Positions 8,285 to 17,201 of a stretch of 64,000 nt of DNA are shown here, piece after piece (position 1 is the first letter of the stretch; every line of letters starts with the position of its first letter). This DNA is from Roseibium sp. Sym1. Its GTDB lineage: Bacteria > Pseudomonadota > Alphaproteobacteria > Rhizobiales > Stappiaceae. Under the pieces are notes generated by a model that worked only from the letters and a program-made list of their open reading frames with translations, ran no database searches and had not been told where the DNA came from. The stretch is from assembly GCF_027359675.1 (NCBI RefSeq), contig NZ_CP114787.1:128103-192102 (forward strand), given 5' to 3'. Both the position numbers and the translations under genes were made by a program.

Positions 8285-9499
8285 ATGGTAGGGCCACTGG
8301 AGAACCTCCGCATCGTTGAACTCGGGCATGTTATCGCCGGACCGCTTGCCGCTTCTCTGCTTTCCGACTTTGGAGCGAAGGTCGTCAAGGTGGAGACGCC
8401 GGGACGTCCGGACATGATGCGTGACCTGGGCCCCGTGGCGATCGATGGCGTGGGGGTGTGGTGGAAGACACTTGCTCGCAACAAGCAAATCCTTGGTCTC
8501 GACTGGAAAAGCGAAGAGGGGCTGAAGGTACTCCGCAAGCTTGTGGAATGCTCGGATGTCCTGGTCGAAAACTTCCGGCCTGGCGTTTTGGAGCGCGCCG
8601 GGATCGGGCCCGAGGTGCTGCACGGTTGGAATCCCGATCTTGTGATCCTTAGAGTGTCCGGATACGGCCAGGATGGCCCGATGCGCGATACGCCTGCATT
8701 CGGGCGCGCGGCGGAGGCGATGAGCGGCCTGGCGCATCTGACCGGCTTTGCCGATGGTTCGCCGATGCACCCGGGGTTTCCTGCTGCTGACAGCACGACA
8801 GGGTTGATGGGGGCGCTTGGGCTGATGATAGCGCTATATGCGCGGGAACGCGGTGTGGTGCGCGGTCAGGTCGTTGATCTGGCCGTTTTCGAGGCGCTTT
8901 TGCGACTGATCGATTATCATGTCCCCGCGGCGACGGGTGCCGGCATCGCGCCGATCCGCAATGGATTGCGACAGCCAATGGATTTTGCGCCAGGCGGAAT
9001 GTTCCGCACGCGCGACGGAATATGGGTCACTGTTTCGGCTGGCAGTGCAGAAACAGCGCGGCGTCTCCTGCGCGCGGTTGGCGGCGATTCCTTGGCCGAT
9101 GATCCGAGATTTGCGAGCCTGCACAGCATGTCAAAACACATGACGGAGGTGTTTGACACGCTGAACGCCTACATCACGGCACGTGATTTCTCTGAGGTTC
9201 AAGTGGAGTTCGAACGTCACGATGCGGTGGCAGCTCCCGTTTTGTCGGTCGAGCAGATAATCGACCATCCGCAGATTAGCCATCGGGGCGATATAGCCTC
9301 GGTAGAAGGCGACCCGACACATGTTGTCGGTCCGGTCCCGCATTTCAGCATTACACCAGGTGTCTTGCGCTGGCTCGGCCGCCCGAGAGGGGCGGATACC
9401 GCCTCCGTGCTGGAGGCGCTTGGTTATGATGACGTACAAATCGCAGATCTGGCGAGGACAGGATGTATTGAGACCGCTCTTGAGGAGGAACGGACATGA
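8285..9499 (+). CDS. CaiB/BaiF family (type III) CoA-transferase 1
   Basis: 404 aa. The ATG at 8285 is preferred because the protein then begins 'MVGPLENLRIVELGHVIAGP', the standard family start, and an AAAGG motif lies upstream; an in-frame start at 8249 is less likely. The family moves CoA between carboxylic acids through a covalent aspartyl-CoA intermediate. The likely nucleophile is the Asp in 'FPAADSTTGLMG'. The stop overlaps the next acyl-CoA dehydrogenase start (ATGA), implying activation followed at once by dehydrogenation. Substrate unknown. Confidence 0.88.
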   Translation: MVGPLENLRIVELGHVIAGPLAASLLSDFGAKVVKVETPGRPDMMRDLGPVAIDGVGVWWKTLARNKQILGLDWKSEEGLKVLRKLVECSDVLVENFRPGVLERAGIGPEVLHGWNPDLVILRVSGYGQDGPMRDTPAFGRAAEAMSGLAHLTGFADGSPMHPGFPAADSTTGLMGALGLMIALYARERGVVRGQVVDLAVFEALLRLIDYHVPAATGAGIAPIRNGLRQPMDFAPGGMFRTRDGIWVTVSAGSAETARRLLRAVGGDSLADDPRFASLHSMSKHMTEVFDTLNAYITARDFSEVQVEFERHDAVAAPVLSVEQIIDHPQISHRGDIASVEGDPTHVVGPVPHFSITPGVLRWLGRPRGADTASVLEALGYDDVQIADLARTGCIETALEEERT

Positions 9500-10662
9500 C
9501 ATTCAGGATGTCTGAGCAACAGAGCGAAATCCGCGAAAGTATTCTGCGGATTTGCGCGCGTTTCGACGACGAGTACTGGCTTGAACGGGATAGCAAGGGA
9601 GGCTTTCCGCACGATTTGCACCTGGCCATGGCGCAAGGTGGTTGGCTGGGGATCGCGATGCCCGAGGCGGTCGGCGGCGCGGGATTGGGGATCACAGATG
9701 CGACGATCATGATGCAGGCGATCGCAGAATCGGGCGGCGGCGCCAGCGCCGCTTCTGCCATCCACATGAACATTTTCGGGCTCAATCCGGTCGTGAAATT
9801 CGGAACGGCTGAGCAGAAAGCACGTATGCTGAAGCCCCTGATCGAAGGACGGGAGAAGGCGTGTTTTGCGGTAACCGAACCGACTACGGGCCTCGACACC
9901 ACCAAGCTCAGGACCATGGCGGTGAAAAAGGGGGATCACTATGTGGTGCATGGTCAAAAGGTATGGATCTCGACCGCACAGGTTGCCGACAAAATGTTAA
10001 TTCTAGCGCGGACAACGCGGCTCGAGGATGTTGAGAAGCCAACCGAGGGACTGAGCCTGTTCTATACAGATCTCGACCGAAATTTCGTCGATGTCCGCGA
10101 GATCGAAAAGATGGGTCGAAAGGCTGTCGATTCGAACGAAGTCTTCATCGATGGGTTACCGATTCCGGCTGAGGACCTGATCGGGGAGGAGGGCAAAGGC
10201 TTTAGGCAAATTTTGCACGGGTTGAATCCCGAACGCATCCTAGTGGCCGGCGAATGCATTGGTATTGCGCGCAACGCACTGGCGCGCGCGGCGCATTATG
10301 CAACCGAACGTGTGATATTTGACCGCCCGATCGGCCAAAATCAGGGTGTTCAGCATCCGCTCTCCAAAGCCTGGGCGCGGGTGGAATCTGCCAATCTCAT
10401 GGTGATGCACGCTGCTGCTCTTTACGATGCGGGAGAACCCTGCGGCGTCGAGGCGAACGCTGCCAAGCTTTTGGCCGCCGACGCCGCGGTCGAGGCGACC
10501 GAAGCCGCGCAAATTACATTTGGCGGATTCGGATACGCCAAGGAATATCACGTTGAGCGGTTAGTGCGGGAGGCTCTGCTTTTCCGCATCGTACCGGTGA
10601 CACCGCAGATGCTTTTGTCGTTCATAGCAGAAAAAGCCCTTGGACTTCCAAAGTCTTACTGA
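9496..10662 (+). CDS. Acyl-CoA dehydrogenase 2
   Basis: 388 aa. The FAD/substrate motifs 'CFAVTEPTTGLDTTKLRTMA' and 'HGQKVWISTA' are present, and 'NPERILVAGE' carries a candidate catalytic Glu. The C-terminus reads 'FRIVPVTPQMLLSFIAEKAL', lacking the YEGT motif; this variant is common in dehydrogenases encoded next to CaiB-type transferases. Its start overlaps the transferase stop, so the two are co-translated and probably act on the same acyl-CoA. Electrons would go to the EtfAB encoded at 21481-23165. Confidence 0.88.
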   Translation: MTFRMSEQQSEIRESILRICARFDDEYWLERDSKGGFPHDLHLAMAQGGWLGIAMPEAVGGAGLGITDATIMMQAIAESGGGASAASAIHMNIFGLNPVVKFGTAEQKARMLKPLIEGREKACFAVTEPTTGLDTTKLRTMAVKKGDHYVVHGQKVWISTAQVADKMLILARTTRLEDVEKPTEGLSLFYTDLDRNFVDVREIEKMGRKAVDSNEVFIDGLPIPAEDLIGEEGKGFRQILHGLNPERILVAGECIGIARNALARAAHYATERVIFDRPIGQNQGVQHPLSKAWARVESANLMVMHAAALYDAGEPCGVEANAAKLLAADAAVEATEAAQITFGGFGYAKEYHVERLVREALLFRIVPVTPQMLLSFIAEKALGLPKSY

Positions 10663-10712
10663 TCGGGGATAACGGGCGGGGGCTGTTGGGAAAAGTTGTC
10701 TTGATCAATTTT

Positions 10713-10726
10713 CTAACAGGAGTTAG
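10713..10726. promoter_or_regulatory. TetR-type operator, copy 3 (CTAACAGGAGTTAG)
   Basis: CTAAC-n4-GTTAG palindrome ending 43 bp before the SDR start at 10770, at the head of the long liv/etf operon. Confidence 0.62.
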
Positions 10727-10769
10727 ATTATTGGCAACTACCCCTAAATGGGGAATGGGAGGAGGCGTC

Positions 10770-11624
10770 ATGAGTAAGGCGCAGTTCGGGTCTTCGAGGG
10801 AGGACCTGTCAAACCGTACAACCGTTTACGCAAGCGGTTTGTTCACCGGCAAAACCGTTGTGGTGACCGGGGCTGGAGGCGGATTGGGGCTGGCAATTGC
10901 GACCCTGTTCGCGAGGCTTGGAGCCAATCTGGCGATCAATGGACGCAACGAAGAGAAACTGGCTTTGGCCAAGGAGTTCCTTGAAAGTTTCGGGGGCGAA
11001 GTTTTCGCTGTGCCTATGACCATCCGGGAGCCTGAGCAGGTCGAAGATTTTGTCGCCAAGGCGAACCAGGAATTCGGGGCGATTGACGTTTTGGTGAACA
11101 ATGCGGGGGGGCAGTTTCCACAGGCCGCGCTGGATTTTTCCCCGAAGGGCTGGAACGCTGTCATTGACACCAATCTGAACGGAACCTGGTGGATGATGCA
11201 ATCCACGGCGCGCCACTGGGTTGCCAACAATCAATCGGGCTGCATCGTCAACATCGTGGCCGATATCTGGCGAGGTATGCCCGGCATCGCTCATACCTGT
11301 GCGGCCCGGGCGGGGGTAATTTACCTGTCAAAGTCGGTTGCGGTGGAGTGGGCCCCGCATGATATCCGAGTGAACTGCGTAGCACCGGGTTGCTGCGAAA
11401 GTAACGGTTTCGGGAACTACCCTCCGGAGGGTTCTGCGACCTTTCAGGACTCCAATCCGATGCGGCACGCCGGGGACGAATGGGACGTCGCAGAAGGCGT
11501 TGTCTATATGGCGGCCAGTTCAGGGAAATTTGTAACCGGTGAAGTTCTGAACATCGACGGTGGACAGCAATTGTGGGGGGATCCATGGCCAACGGGGCGA
11601 CCGGACTACTTCCAGATTACCTGA
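10770..11624 (+). CDS. SDR family, 2,4-dienoyl-/enoyl-CoA-reductase-like
   Basis: 284 aa. The start at 10770 is chosen for the GGAGGAGG directly upstream; an in-frame start at 10686 would overlap the operator. The cofactor loop 'TVVVTGAGGGLGLAIA' and 'VLVNNAGG' are normal. The usual Ser and Tyr-x3-Lys are replaced: the region reads 'NIVADIWRGMPGIAHTCAAR' followed by AGV. This substitution is typical of the peroxisomal-type 2,4-dienoyl-CoA and trans-2-enoyl-CoA reductase branch, which would remove awkward double bonds of an unsaturated acyl-CoA. It heads an operon running to etfA. Confidence 0.82.
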   Translation: MSKAQFGSSREDLSNRTTVYASGLFTGKTVVVTGAGGGLGLAIATLFARLGANLAINGRNEEKLALAKEFLESFGGEVFAVPMTIREPEQVEDFVAKANQEFGAIDVLVNNAGGQFPQAALDFSPKGWNAVIDTNLNGTWWMMQSTARHWVANNQSGCIVNIVADIWRGMPGIAHTCAARAGVIYLSKSVAVEWAPHDIRVNCVAPGCCESNGFGNYPPEGSATFQDSNPMRHAGDEWDVAEGVVYMAASSGKFVTGEVLNIDGGQQLWGDPWPTGRPDYFQIT

Positions 11625-11661
11625 TGATGGCCGTGAACCTTAGGGGGGCAATGAGATCCAG

Positions 11662-12468
11662 ATGACGACGAAGATTAAAACAGCAATCGGTGTCGATGAT
11701 GGGGCGATACTGGAGTGCAGCGGGATCGAACGACGGTTCGCCGGCATCGTCGCTGTCACCGGTGTGGACCTCGTTATTAGGCAAGGGGAAATCTTTGGAC
11801 TTGTCGGTCCGAATGGCAGCGGAAAGACAACATTAACGAACGCAATTACCGGATTTTACCCGCCAAACGAGGGCAAGGTCCGGCTGGCGGGAAAAGACAT
11901 CACGGGCACAGCGCCTCACAAGGTTGCCAAGCTGGGGGTCGCCCGGACGTTCCAGAATCTTGCCCTGTTCAACGGGATGAGCGTTCTGGACAACATCCTG
12001 CTCGGGCGGCACATCCACATGAGCCCAGGCGTTTTGCGCACGGCTCTTTATTGGTGGGCAGCACAGCGTGAAGAAATCGAGAACCGTAGAATCGTCGAGG
12101 AGGTGATCGAGTTTCTACAACTCGAGAGCATCCGGCATGAGTTGGTCGATGGCCTTCCGATCGGGTTGAAAAAACGGGTCGAGCTGGCGCGGGCATTGGT
12201 GGCCGAGCCACAGATGCTGATTCTCGACGAACCGATGGCCGGCATGAACCAGGAAGAGAAAGGGTATATGTCCCGTTTCATTCTGGATGCCCGTGCCGAA
12301 CGCGGCGTCAGCGTTCTTCTGATCGAACACCATATGGATGTCATTACCGGCATTTGTGATCGGATGCTGGCCCTGAATTACGGTGAAATGATCGCCAGCG
12401 GCATCCCCAAGGAGGTTGTGAAGGACCCGCGGGTCATCGAGGCATATATCGGAGGGTCGCATGACTGA
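11662..12468 (+). CDS. livG: Branched-chain-amino-acid-type ABC transporter ATPase (LivG-like)
   Basis: 268 aa. Walker A is 'GPNGSGKTTL', Walker B with the catalytic Glu is 'MLILDEPMAGM', and a switch His lies in 'EHHMD'. The signature motif is divergent ('LPIGLKKRVELARAL'), which is common in LivG-type subunits. It works at the inner face of the membrane with LivH/LivM/LivF encoded downstream to import a substrate delivered by the periplasmic proteins at 17202 and 18538. Its end overlaps the acyl-CoA ligase start by 8 bp. Confidence 0.9.
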   Translation: MTTKIKTAIGVDDGAILECSGIERRFAGIVAVTGVDLVIRQGEIFGLVGPNGSGKTTLTNAITGFYPPNEGKVRLAGKDITGTAPHKVAKLGVARTFQNLALFNGMSVLDNILLGRHIHMSPGVLRTALYWWAAQREEIENRRIVEEVIEFLQLESIRHELVDGLPIGLKKRVELARALVAEPQMLILDEPMAGMNQEEKGYMSRFILDARAERGVSVLLIEHHMDVITGICDRMLALNYGEMIASGIPKEVVKDPRVIEAYIGGSHD

Positions 12469-14380
12469 TTTTACGAAGAACCGGTCTTCAGGCGGCGAAA
12501 CGATTGGTGCACTTCTGGCGAAGAACGCGTCGCTCCATGGAAAGGATATCGCCCTTCGCGAAAAAGAGCGCGGGATATGGAAAGAAACCACCTGGGCGGA
12601 ATACGCCCAAGAGGTACTAGCCTGTGCGGCTGGGCTTGAAAAAATCGGCGTGAAGCCGGGCAAAGCAGTGCTTGTTCTGGGCGATAACCGTGCGCGGTTG
12701 TATGGTGGCATGCTGGCTGTTTCGTTGCTTGGTGCCTACGCAATGCCCGTTTATCCGGGCGCAACGCTCGAGGAACTGCGACACTTTCTTGGCGAAGTCG
12801 AGATCGTCGCGGCCATCGCGGAAGATCAGGAACAGGTTGACAAGATCCTGGAATTGAAGGGCGCGGGTGCACAGGGCGTCGCCCACATCATTTATGATGA
12901 AGCGCGCGGTCTTGGCTTCTACGAGGTCGAAGGGCTGATGTCCTGGGATCACCTGATCGAAGTTGGTCAGCACGATCTTAACGAAGCCCCGGGTCTGCGT
13001 GAGGAACTGCTTAGTCGTGCGAAACCGGAAGATCCGGCTATTTTTCTGCATTCCTCCGGAACGACGGGCGCACCCAAGGGGATCGTGCTGAGTCAGAAGA
13101 ACGTTCTTGCCGCGGCTCAGAATGGGCGTGCGGCGGGTGCATTCGACGAAAATGAGGAGATCCTTGCGTACTTGCCGATGGCCTGGGTGGGAGACTACGC
13201 CATAACCGTTGCGGCGGCACTACTTTGGCGTTTCACCGTGAATGTGCCTGAGCGCCAGGAAACAGTCGTGCGCGACATGCGTGAGATCGCTCCGACCTTC
13301 TATCTGGCGGCGCCGAGAAGCTGGGACCAGATGCTGACGACAATCCAGGTTGGTATCGAGAATTCGACCCCTTTCAAGAAGTGGCTGTACCAATTCTTCA
13401 TGGACCGTGCCGTCGCAGCTGAGACACGCAAGCTGAACGGCAAAAGCGGAGGTGCATTGGAGCCTTTGGGTCGACTTTTGGGTGAGGCAATTGTTTTCGG
13501 TCCGATCAAGGACCAGTTCGGAATGAGCCGCCTCAAGAACGCGTTCACCGGCGGTGAAGCGATCGGCGAAGACACCTTTGTTTTCTACCGAGCCCTGGGA
13601 ATCAAATTGCGCCAACTCTACGGCCAAACCGAAAACAGCGCAATCAATGCAATTCAGTCTCCGGGTGAAGTTCGCCTTCATACCGTTGGCAAACCCGCGC
13701 CGGGCGTCGAGGTGACCATCGCCGAGGACGGGGAGGTTCTGGTGCGTTCGGACAGCGTATTTGAAGGGTACTTCAACAAACCCGAAGCGACCGCCGAAGC
13801 CCTTGAAGGCGGGTGGCTGCATACAGGTGATGCCGGGTATCTGGAGGAAGATGGACACTTGGTTGTTCTGGGGCGCGTCTCCGAGGTCATGCATACAGCC
13901 GGAGGCGAGCGTTATGTGCCAAACTACATCGAAAACCGGTTGAAATTCAGCCCTTACATTAAGGATGCGGCCGTAATAGGCGCCGGGCTTGACGAATTGA
14001 CGGCCGTGGTTTGCGTGGATTTCGAAGCGGTTGGCCACTGGGCAGAGGTGAATGGCGTACCCTATGTGTCATATGCCGATCTTTCTCAGCGTGAAGAGGT
14101 CGCGACGTTGCTTCGCGAGGCCTTCCAACGGGTCAACAAGGCCGTCACCGAACCGTTGCGCCTGCAACGCTTTGTCAGTCTGCCGAAAGAATTCGACCCG
14201 GACGATGGCGAAATCACGCGAACCCGAAAACTGCGGCGGAAGGTCGTTCAGGAACGTTATGCCGACGTGATCGCAGCGCTCTACGACGGTTCAAAAGAGG
14301 TCCATGTTAGCGCGCAGGTGACTTACGAGACCGGGGAAGTAGGGAAGGTCGAAAGAAGCCTTCCTATCAGGGAGGTATAA
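12461..14380 (+). CDS. AMP-forming acyl-CoA ligase (long-chain FadD-like)
   Basis: 639 aa. Phosphate loop 'FLHSSGTTGAPKG', adenylate motif 'YGQTENS', and the hinge segment 'GWLHTGDAGYLEEDGHLVVL' followed by GR are all intact. It makes acyl-CoA from a free acid, ATP and CoA. It is placed between livG and livH with overlaps on both sides, which points to vectorial activation of the acid imported by this transporter. Size and motifs fit the FadD15/long-chain branch, though acyclic terpenoid or alicyclic acids are equally possible substrates. Confidence 0.9.
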   Translation: MTDFTKNRSSGGETIGALLAKNASLHGKDIALREKERGIWKETTWAEYAQEVLACAAGLEKIGVKPGKAVLVLGDNRARLYGGMLAVSLLGAYAMPVYPGATLEELRHFLGEVEIVAAIAEDQEQVDKILELKGAGAQGVAHIIYDEARGLGFYEVEGLMSWDHLIEVGQHDLNEAPGLREELLSRAKPEDPAIFLHSSGTTGAPKGIVLSQKNVLAAAQNGRAAGAFDENEEILAYLPMAWVGDYAITVAAALLWRFTVNVPERQETVVRDMREIAPTFYLAAPRSWDQMLTTIQVGIENSTPFKKWLYQFFMDRAVAAETRKLNGKSGGALEPLGRLLGEAIVFGPIKDQFGMSRLKNAFTGGEAIGEDTFVFYRALGIKLRQLYGQTENSAINAIQSPGEVRLHTVGKPAPGVEVTIAEDGEVLVRSDSVFEGYFNKPEATAEALEGGWLHTGDAGYLEEDGHLVVLGRVSEVMHTAGGERYVPNYIENRLKFSPYIKDAAVIGAGLDELTAVVCVDFEAVGHWAEVNGVPYVSYADLSQREEVATLLREAFQRVNKAVTEPLRLQRFVSLPKEFDPDDGEITRTRKLRRKVVQERYADVIAALYDGSKEVHVSAQVTYETGEVGKVERSLPIREV

Positions 14381-15268
14381 ATGGACTGGGTCTTTCTATC
14401 AGAGCTTGCGATCAACGGAGCCTTGACGGGTCTGCTGTATTCGCTATTCGCCATCGGCCTTGTGCTGATTTACAAGGCGTCTTCGGTGCCCAATCTGGCG
14501 CAGGGCGGGTTGACCATGGTCGGGGCCTATGTGGTCCTGGCGCTGGCGCGCGATGTGGGTTTACCTTTGTGGCTGGCCATCCCTCTGGCTGCGGTTGTCA
14601 TGTTCGGCCTTGGGTTCGGCATTGAGCGTGTTGCTCTGCGCCGTCTCGCAGGTCGGCCGGTTGTCATGATCCTGATGCTGACACTCGGCCTCGACATTTT
14701 CCTGCGGGGTACAACGCTTGCGATCTGGGGCGGGACGTCACGTTCGATGGAATTGGGCGTCAGCTATGATCCGCTGTTTCTGGGCGACATCTTCATCAGC
14801 CGCATCCATCTGGTTGGTGCCGGTGTTGCGCTCGCCTTGTTTGTCGCCTTCATGCTGTTTTTCCGAACCCGGACCGGGATCAAGTTGCGGGCGATCGCGG
14901 ATGATTACATGGCTTCGTGGTCGGTCGGCATCTCGGTTGAACGCGGAGTTGGCCTGTCTTGGGCGCTGGCATCCGTTGTTGCCGTCGCCGCTGGCGTTAT
15001 CTGGGGCGAGATTCAGGGCGTCGATCAGGCGCTGTCGCTGTTGCTTCTCAAAGGTCTGACGGTTGCCGTTCTCGGTGGTCTCGACAGTATCCTTGGCGCC
15101 GTGATCGCGGGCATCGTCCTGGGCGTCGTCGAAAACGTTGGCGCTGATTTCCTCGATCCGCTTGTCGGTGGCGGAAGCCGAGAACTTATCGTCGCCGCCG
15201 TCCTCATTCTTACGGTCATGATCCGTCCGCACGGGCTGTTCGGTCGTCACGACATCGAAAGGGTGTAA
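14381..15268 (+). CDS. livH: ABC transporter permease, LivH-like
   Basis: 295 aa, strongly hydrophobic with about eight predicted membrane segments. It starts directly after the ligase stop. 'INGALTGLLYSLFAIGLVLI' is the typical LivH N-terminus, and 'LKGLTVAVLGGLDSILGAVI' is the conserved cytoplasmic coupling region that contacts the ATPases. It forms the channel with LivM. Confidence 0.9.
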   Translation: MDWVFLSELAINGALTGLLYSLFAIGLVLIYKASSVPNLAQGGLTMVGAYVVLALARDVGLPLWLAIPLAAVVMFGLGFGIERVALRRLAGRPVVMILMLTLGLDIFLRGTTLAIWGGTSRSMELGVSYDPLFLGDIFISRIHLVGAGVALALFVAFMLFFRTRTGIKLRAIADDYMASWSVGISVERGVGLSWALASVVAVAAGVIWGEIQGVDQALSLLLLKGLTVAVLGGLDSILGAVIAGIVLGVVENVGADFLDPLVGGGSRELIVAAVLILTVMIRPHGLFGRHDIERV

Positions 15269-15271
15269 GGC

Positions 15272-16345
15272 ATGTTTTACAAACTTTCTGGCGTCCATCA
15301 CGCCAACTACGTTTCGGATAGCCGAATCTTCAAGGTACCTGCTGACCGGAATCTGACTGCATTCATCTTCCTGATCGCCATTGCCGCGCCATTCATCATA
15401 CCGTCGCTCTATCTGAACAGTTACATGCTTCCGTGGCTGATCTGGACGGCCGCCGCTCTGGGCCTGAACCTGGTGACAGGGTGGGCCGGCCAACTGCACT
15501 TGGGTTATGCTGCGGTCATGGCCGTCGGAGCATATTCGTCGATCCACGCCGCGCGTTTCGGGGTGCCTTGGGAATTCGCCCTTATCATTGGCGGATTGAC
15601 TTCATCTGTGATTGGTAGCCTGTTCGCTTTTGCCGCCTTGCGGGTCAAAGGGCTCTATCTCGCTCTCACTACTCTCGCGATGCAATTCGTGATGGACTGG
15701 GTTCTGACCCACTCTCCGGCGATCTCGGGGGGCTCACACGCGTCGCTCCAGTCACCGACATTGGCGCTGCTTGGACAAGAGATCACGTCTGACACCGGCT
15801 TTTACTATGTTGCCTTTGGTTGGTGCGTGTTGGTGACGATGTTCATGCTCAACCTCAAACGCACGGGGCTTGGTCGCGCCCTGGTCGCTGTACGGGAAAA
15901 AGACTTTGCAGCCGCGATCCTAGGTGTGAACAGTTTCTACTACAAAATTCTGGCATTTGCGACTTCGTCTTTCATCGCGGGCGTCAGCGGTGCATTGCTT
16001 GTTGCCACCTTTTTCTTTCTCGCAGCGCCCGAGCAATTCTCAGTTGCCGTTTCGATCCAGGTTCTTGCGATGGTGATCGTTGGCGGTCTTGGCAGCATCA
16101 TCGGAACCTATTTTGGCGTTGCCCTTATCCTTCTTGTTCCCGGTCTGGTGAATGGTCTCGTCGTCACGCTGAGTGACTGGATTGGCGTACAGATCGATGT
16201 TGAAACACTCGCTCACATCCCGAACGCAGTCTATGGCGCACTGATCGTCATTATCCTTCTGATTGAACCACTCGGTTTGGGCAAACTCTACGGCAACATC
16301 AGAGACTATCTGATGGTCTGGCCCTTCGATCAGTTCAAGAAATAG
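15272..16345 (+). CDS. livM: ABC transporter permease, LivM-like
   Basis: 357 aa with a longer than average N-terminal extension before the first membrane helix. 'GLNLVTGWAGQLHLGYAAVM' is the classic LivM motif, and 'ALVAVREKDFAAAILGVNSF' plus 'VLAMVIVGGLGSIIGTYFG' mark the coupling loop. It pairs with LivH. The gene lies 3 bp after livH and 4 bp before livF. Confidence 0.9.
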   Translation: MFYKLSGVHHANYVSDSRIFKVPADRNLTAFIFLIAIAAPFIIPSLYLNSYMLPWLIWTAAALGLNLVTGWAGQLHLGYAAVMAVGAYSSIHAARFGVPWEFALIIGGLTSSVIGSLFAFAALRVKGLYLALTTLAMQFVMDWVLTHSPAISGGSHASLQSPTLALLGQEITSDTGFYYVAFGWCVLVTMFMLNLKRTGLGRALVAVREKDFAAAILGVNSFYYKILAFATSSFIAGVSGALLVATFFFLAAPEQFSVAVSIQVLAMVIVGGLGSIIGTYFGVALILLVPGLVNGLVVTLSDWIGVQIDVETLAHIPNAVYGALIVIILLIEPLGLGKLYGNIRDYLMVWPFDQFKK

Positions 16346-16349
16346 GGAA

Positions 16350-17168
16350 ATGTCGATGCAAGAAAAAGTTGAAGCCCAGAACATTCTATCCATGAACAGC
16401 GTCGAAGTTCTGTACGACAATGTGATGCTGGCGGTCAAAGGTGTTTCGGTCCAAGTCCCTATAGGCGAGATGATCGCACTATTGGGATCTAACGGAGCGG
16501 GGAAAAGCACCACGTTGAAAGCGATCAGCGGTCTTTTGAAGGCTGAGCGCGGACGCATCAGCCGAGGTGAGATAACGTTCCAAGGAACGGAAATTACCGA
16601 AGCGCTCGCGCAAAAACGTGTCGAGATGGGCATCTGTCATGTCATCGAAGGGCGACGGGTATTCGAACACCTGACCCCCGACGAGAACCTGACAGCCGCC
16701 GCGCCGCGCGGAATGTCCCGCTCAGCGCTGAATGCCGAAAAAGAAAAGATCTACGGATACTTTCCGCGGCTTGCCGAGCGCCGCAATTCGCAAGCAGGCT
16801 ATTTGTCGGGTGGTGAGCAACAGATGCTTGCAATTGGGCGGGCCCTCGTGACCCAGCCGAAGCTGTTGATGCTTGATGAACCAAGTCTCGGGCTTGCTCC
16901 GTTCCTGGTCGAGGAAATCTTCGGCATCTTGCAAAAGATCAATAAGGATGAGGGCCTGTCCGTCCTGCTGGTGGAACAGAACGCCTTGGCGGCATTGGAG
17001 ATCGTTTCTCAAGGGTATCTGATCGAGAACGGCCGCGTGGTTATGCACGGCACGGCCGAGGCGCTCAAGTCCAACTCCGACATTCAGGAGTTCTATCTGG
17101 GTGGTGGGGAAGGCACCGATTTTCACAACGTCAAGCACTACAGCCGACGCAAACGCTGGTTGAGTTGA
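16350..17168 (+). CDS. livF: ABC transporter ATPase, LivF-like
   Basis: 272 aa; ATGs at 16350 and 16356 are both possible starts. Walker A 'GSNGAGKSTTLKAISG', ABC signature 'YLSGGEQQMLAIGRAL' and Walker B 'LLMLDEPSLGLAP' are all canonical, in contrast to the divergent signature of LivG. The C-terminal tail (HNVKHYSRRKRWLS) is basic and slightly longer than in model LivF proteins. It energises the importer together with LivG. Confidence 0.9.
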   Translation: MSMQEKVEAQNILSMNSVEVLYDNVMLAVKGVSVQVPIGEMIALLGSNGAGKSTTLKAISGLLKAERGRISRGEITFQGTEITEALAQKRVEMGICHVIEGRRVFEHLTPDENLTAAAPRGMSRSALNAEKEKIYGYFPRLAERRNSQAGYLSGGEQQMLAIGRALVTQPKLLMLDEPSLGLAPFLVEEIFGILQKINKDEGLSVLLVEQNALAALEIVSQGYLIENGRVVMHGTAEALKSNSDIQEFYLGGGEGTDFHNVKHYSRRKRWLS

Positions 17169-17201
17169 GGTACTAATCAGAAATTGTTCAGGGAGGAACA
17201 A

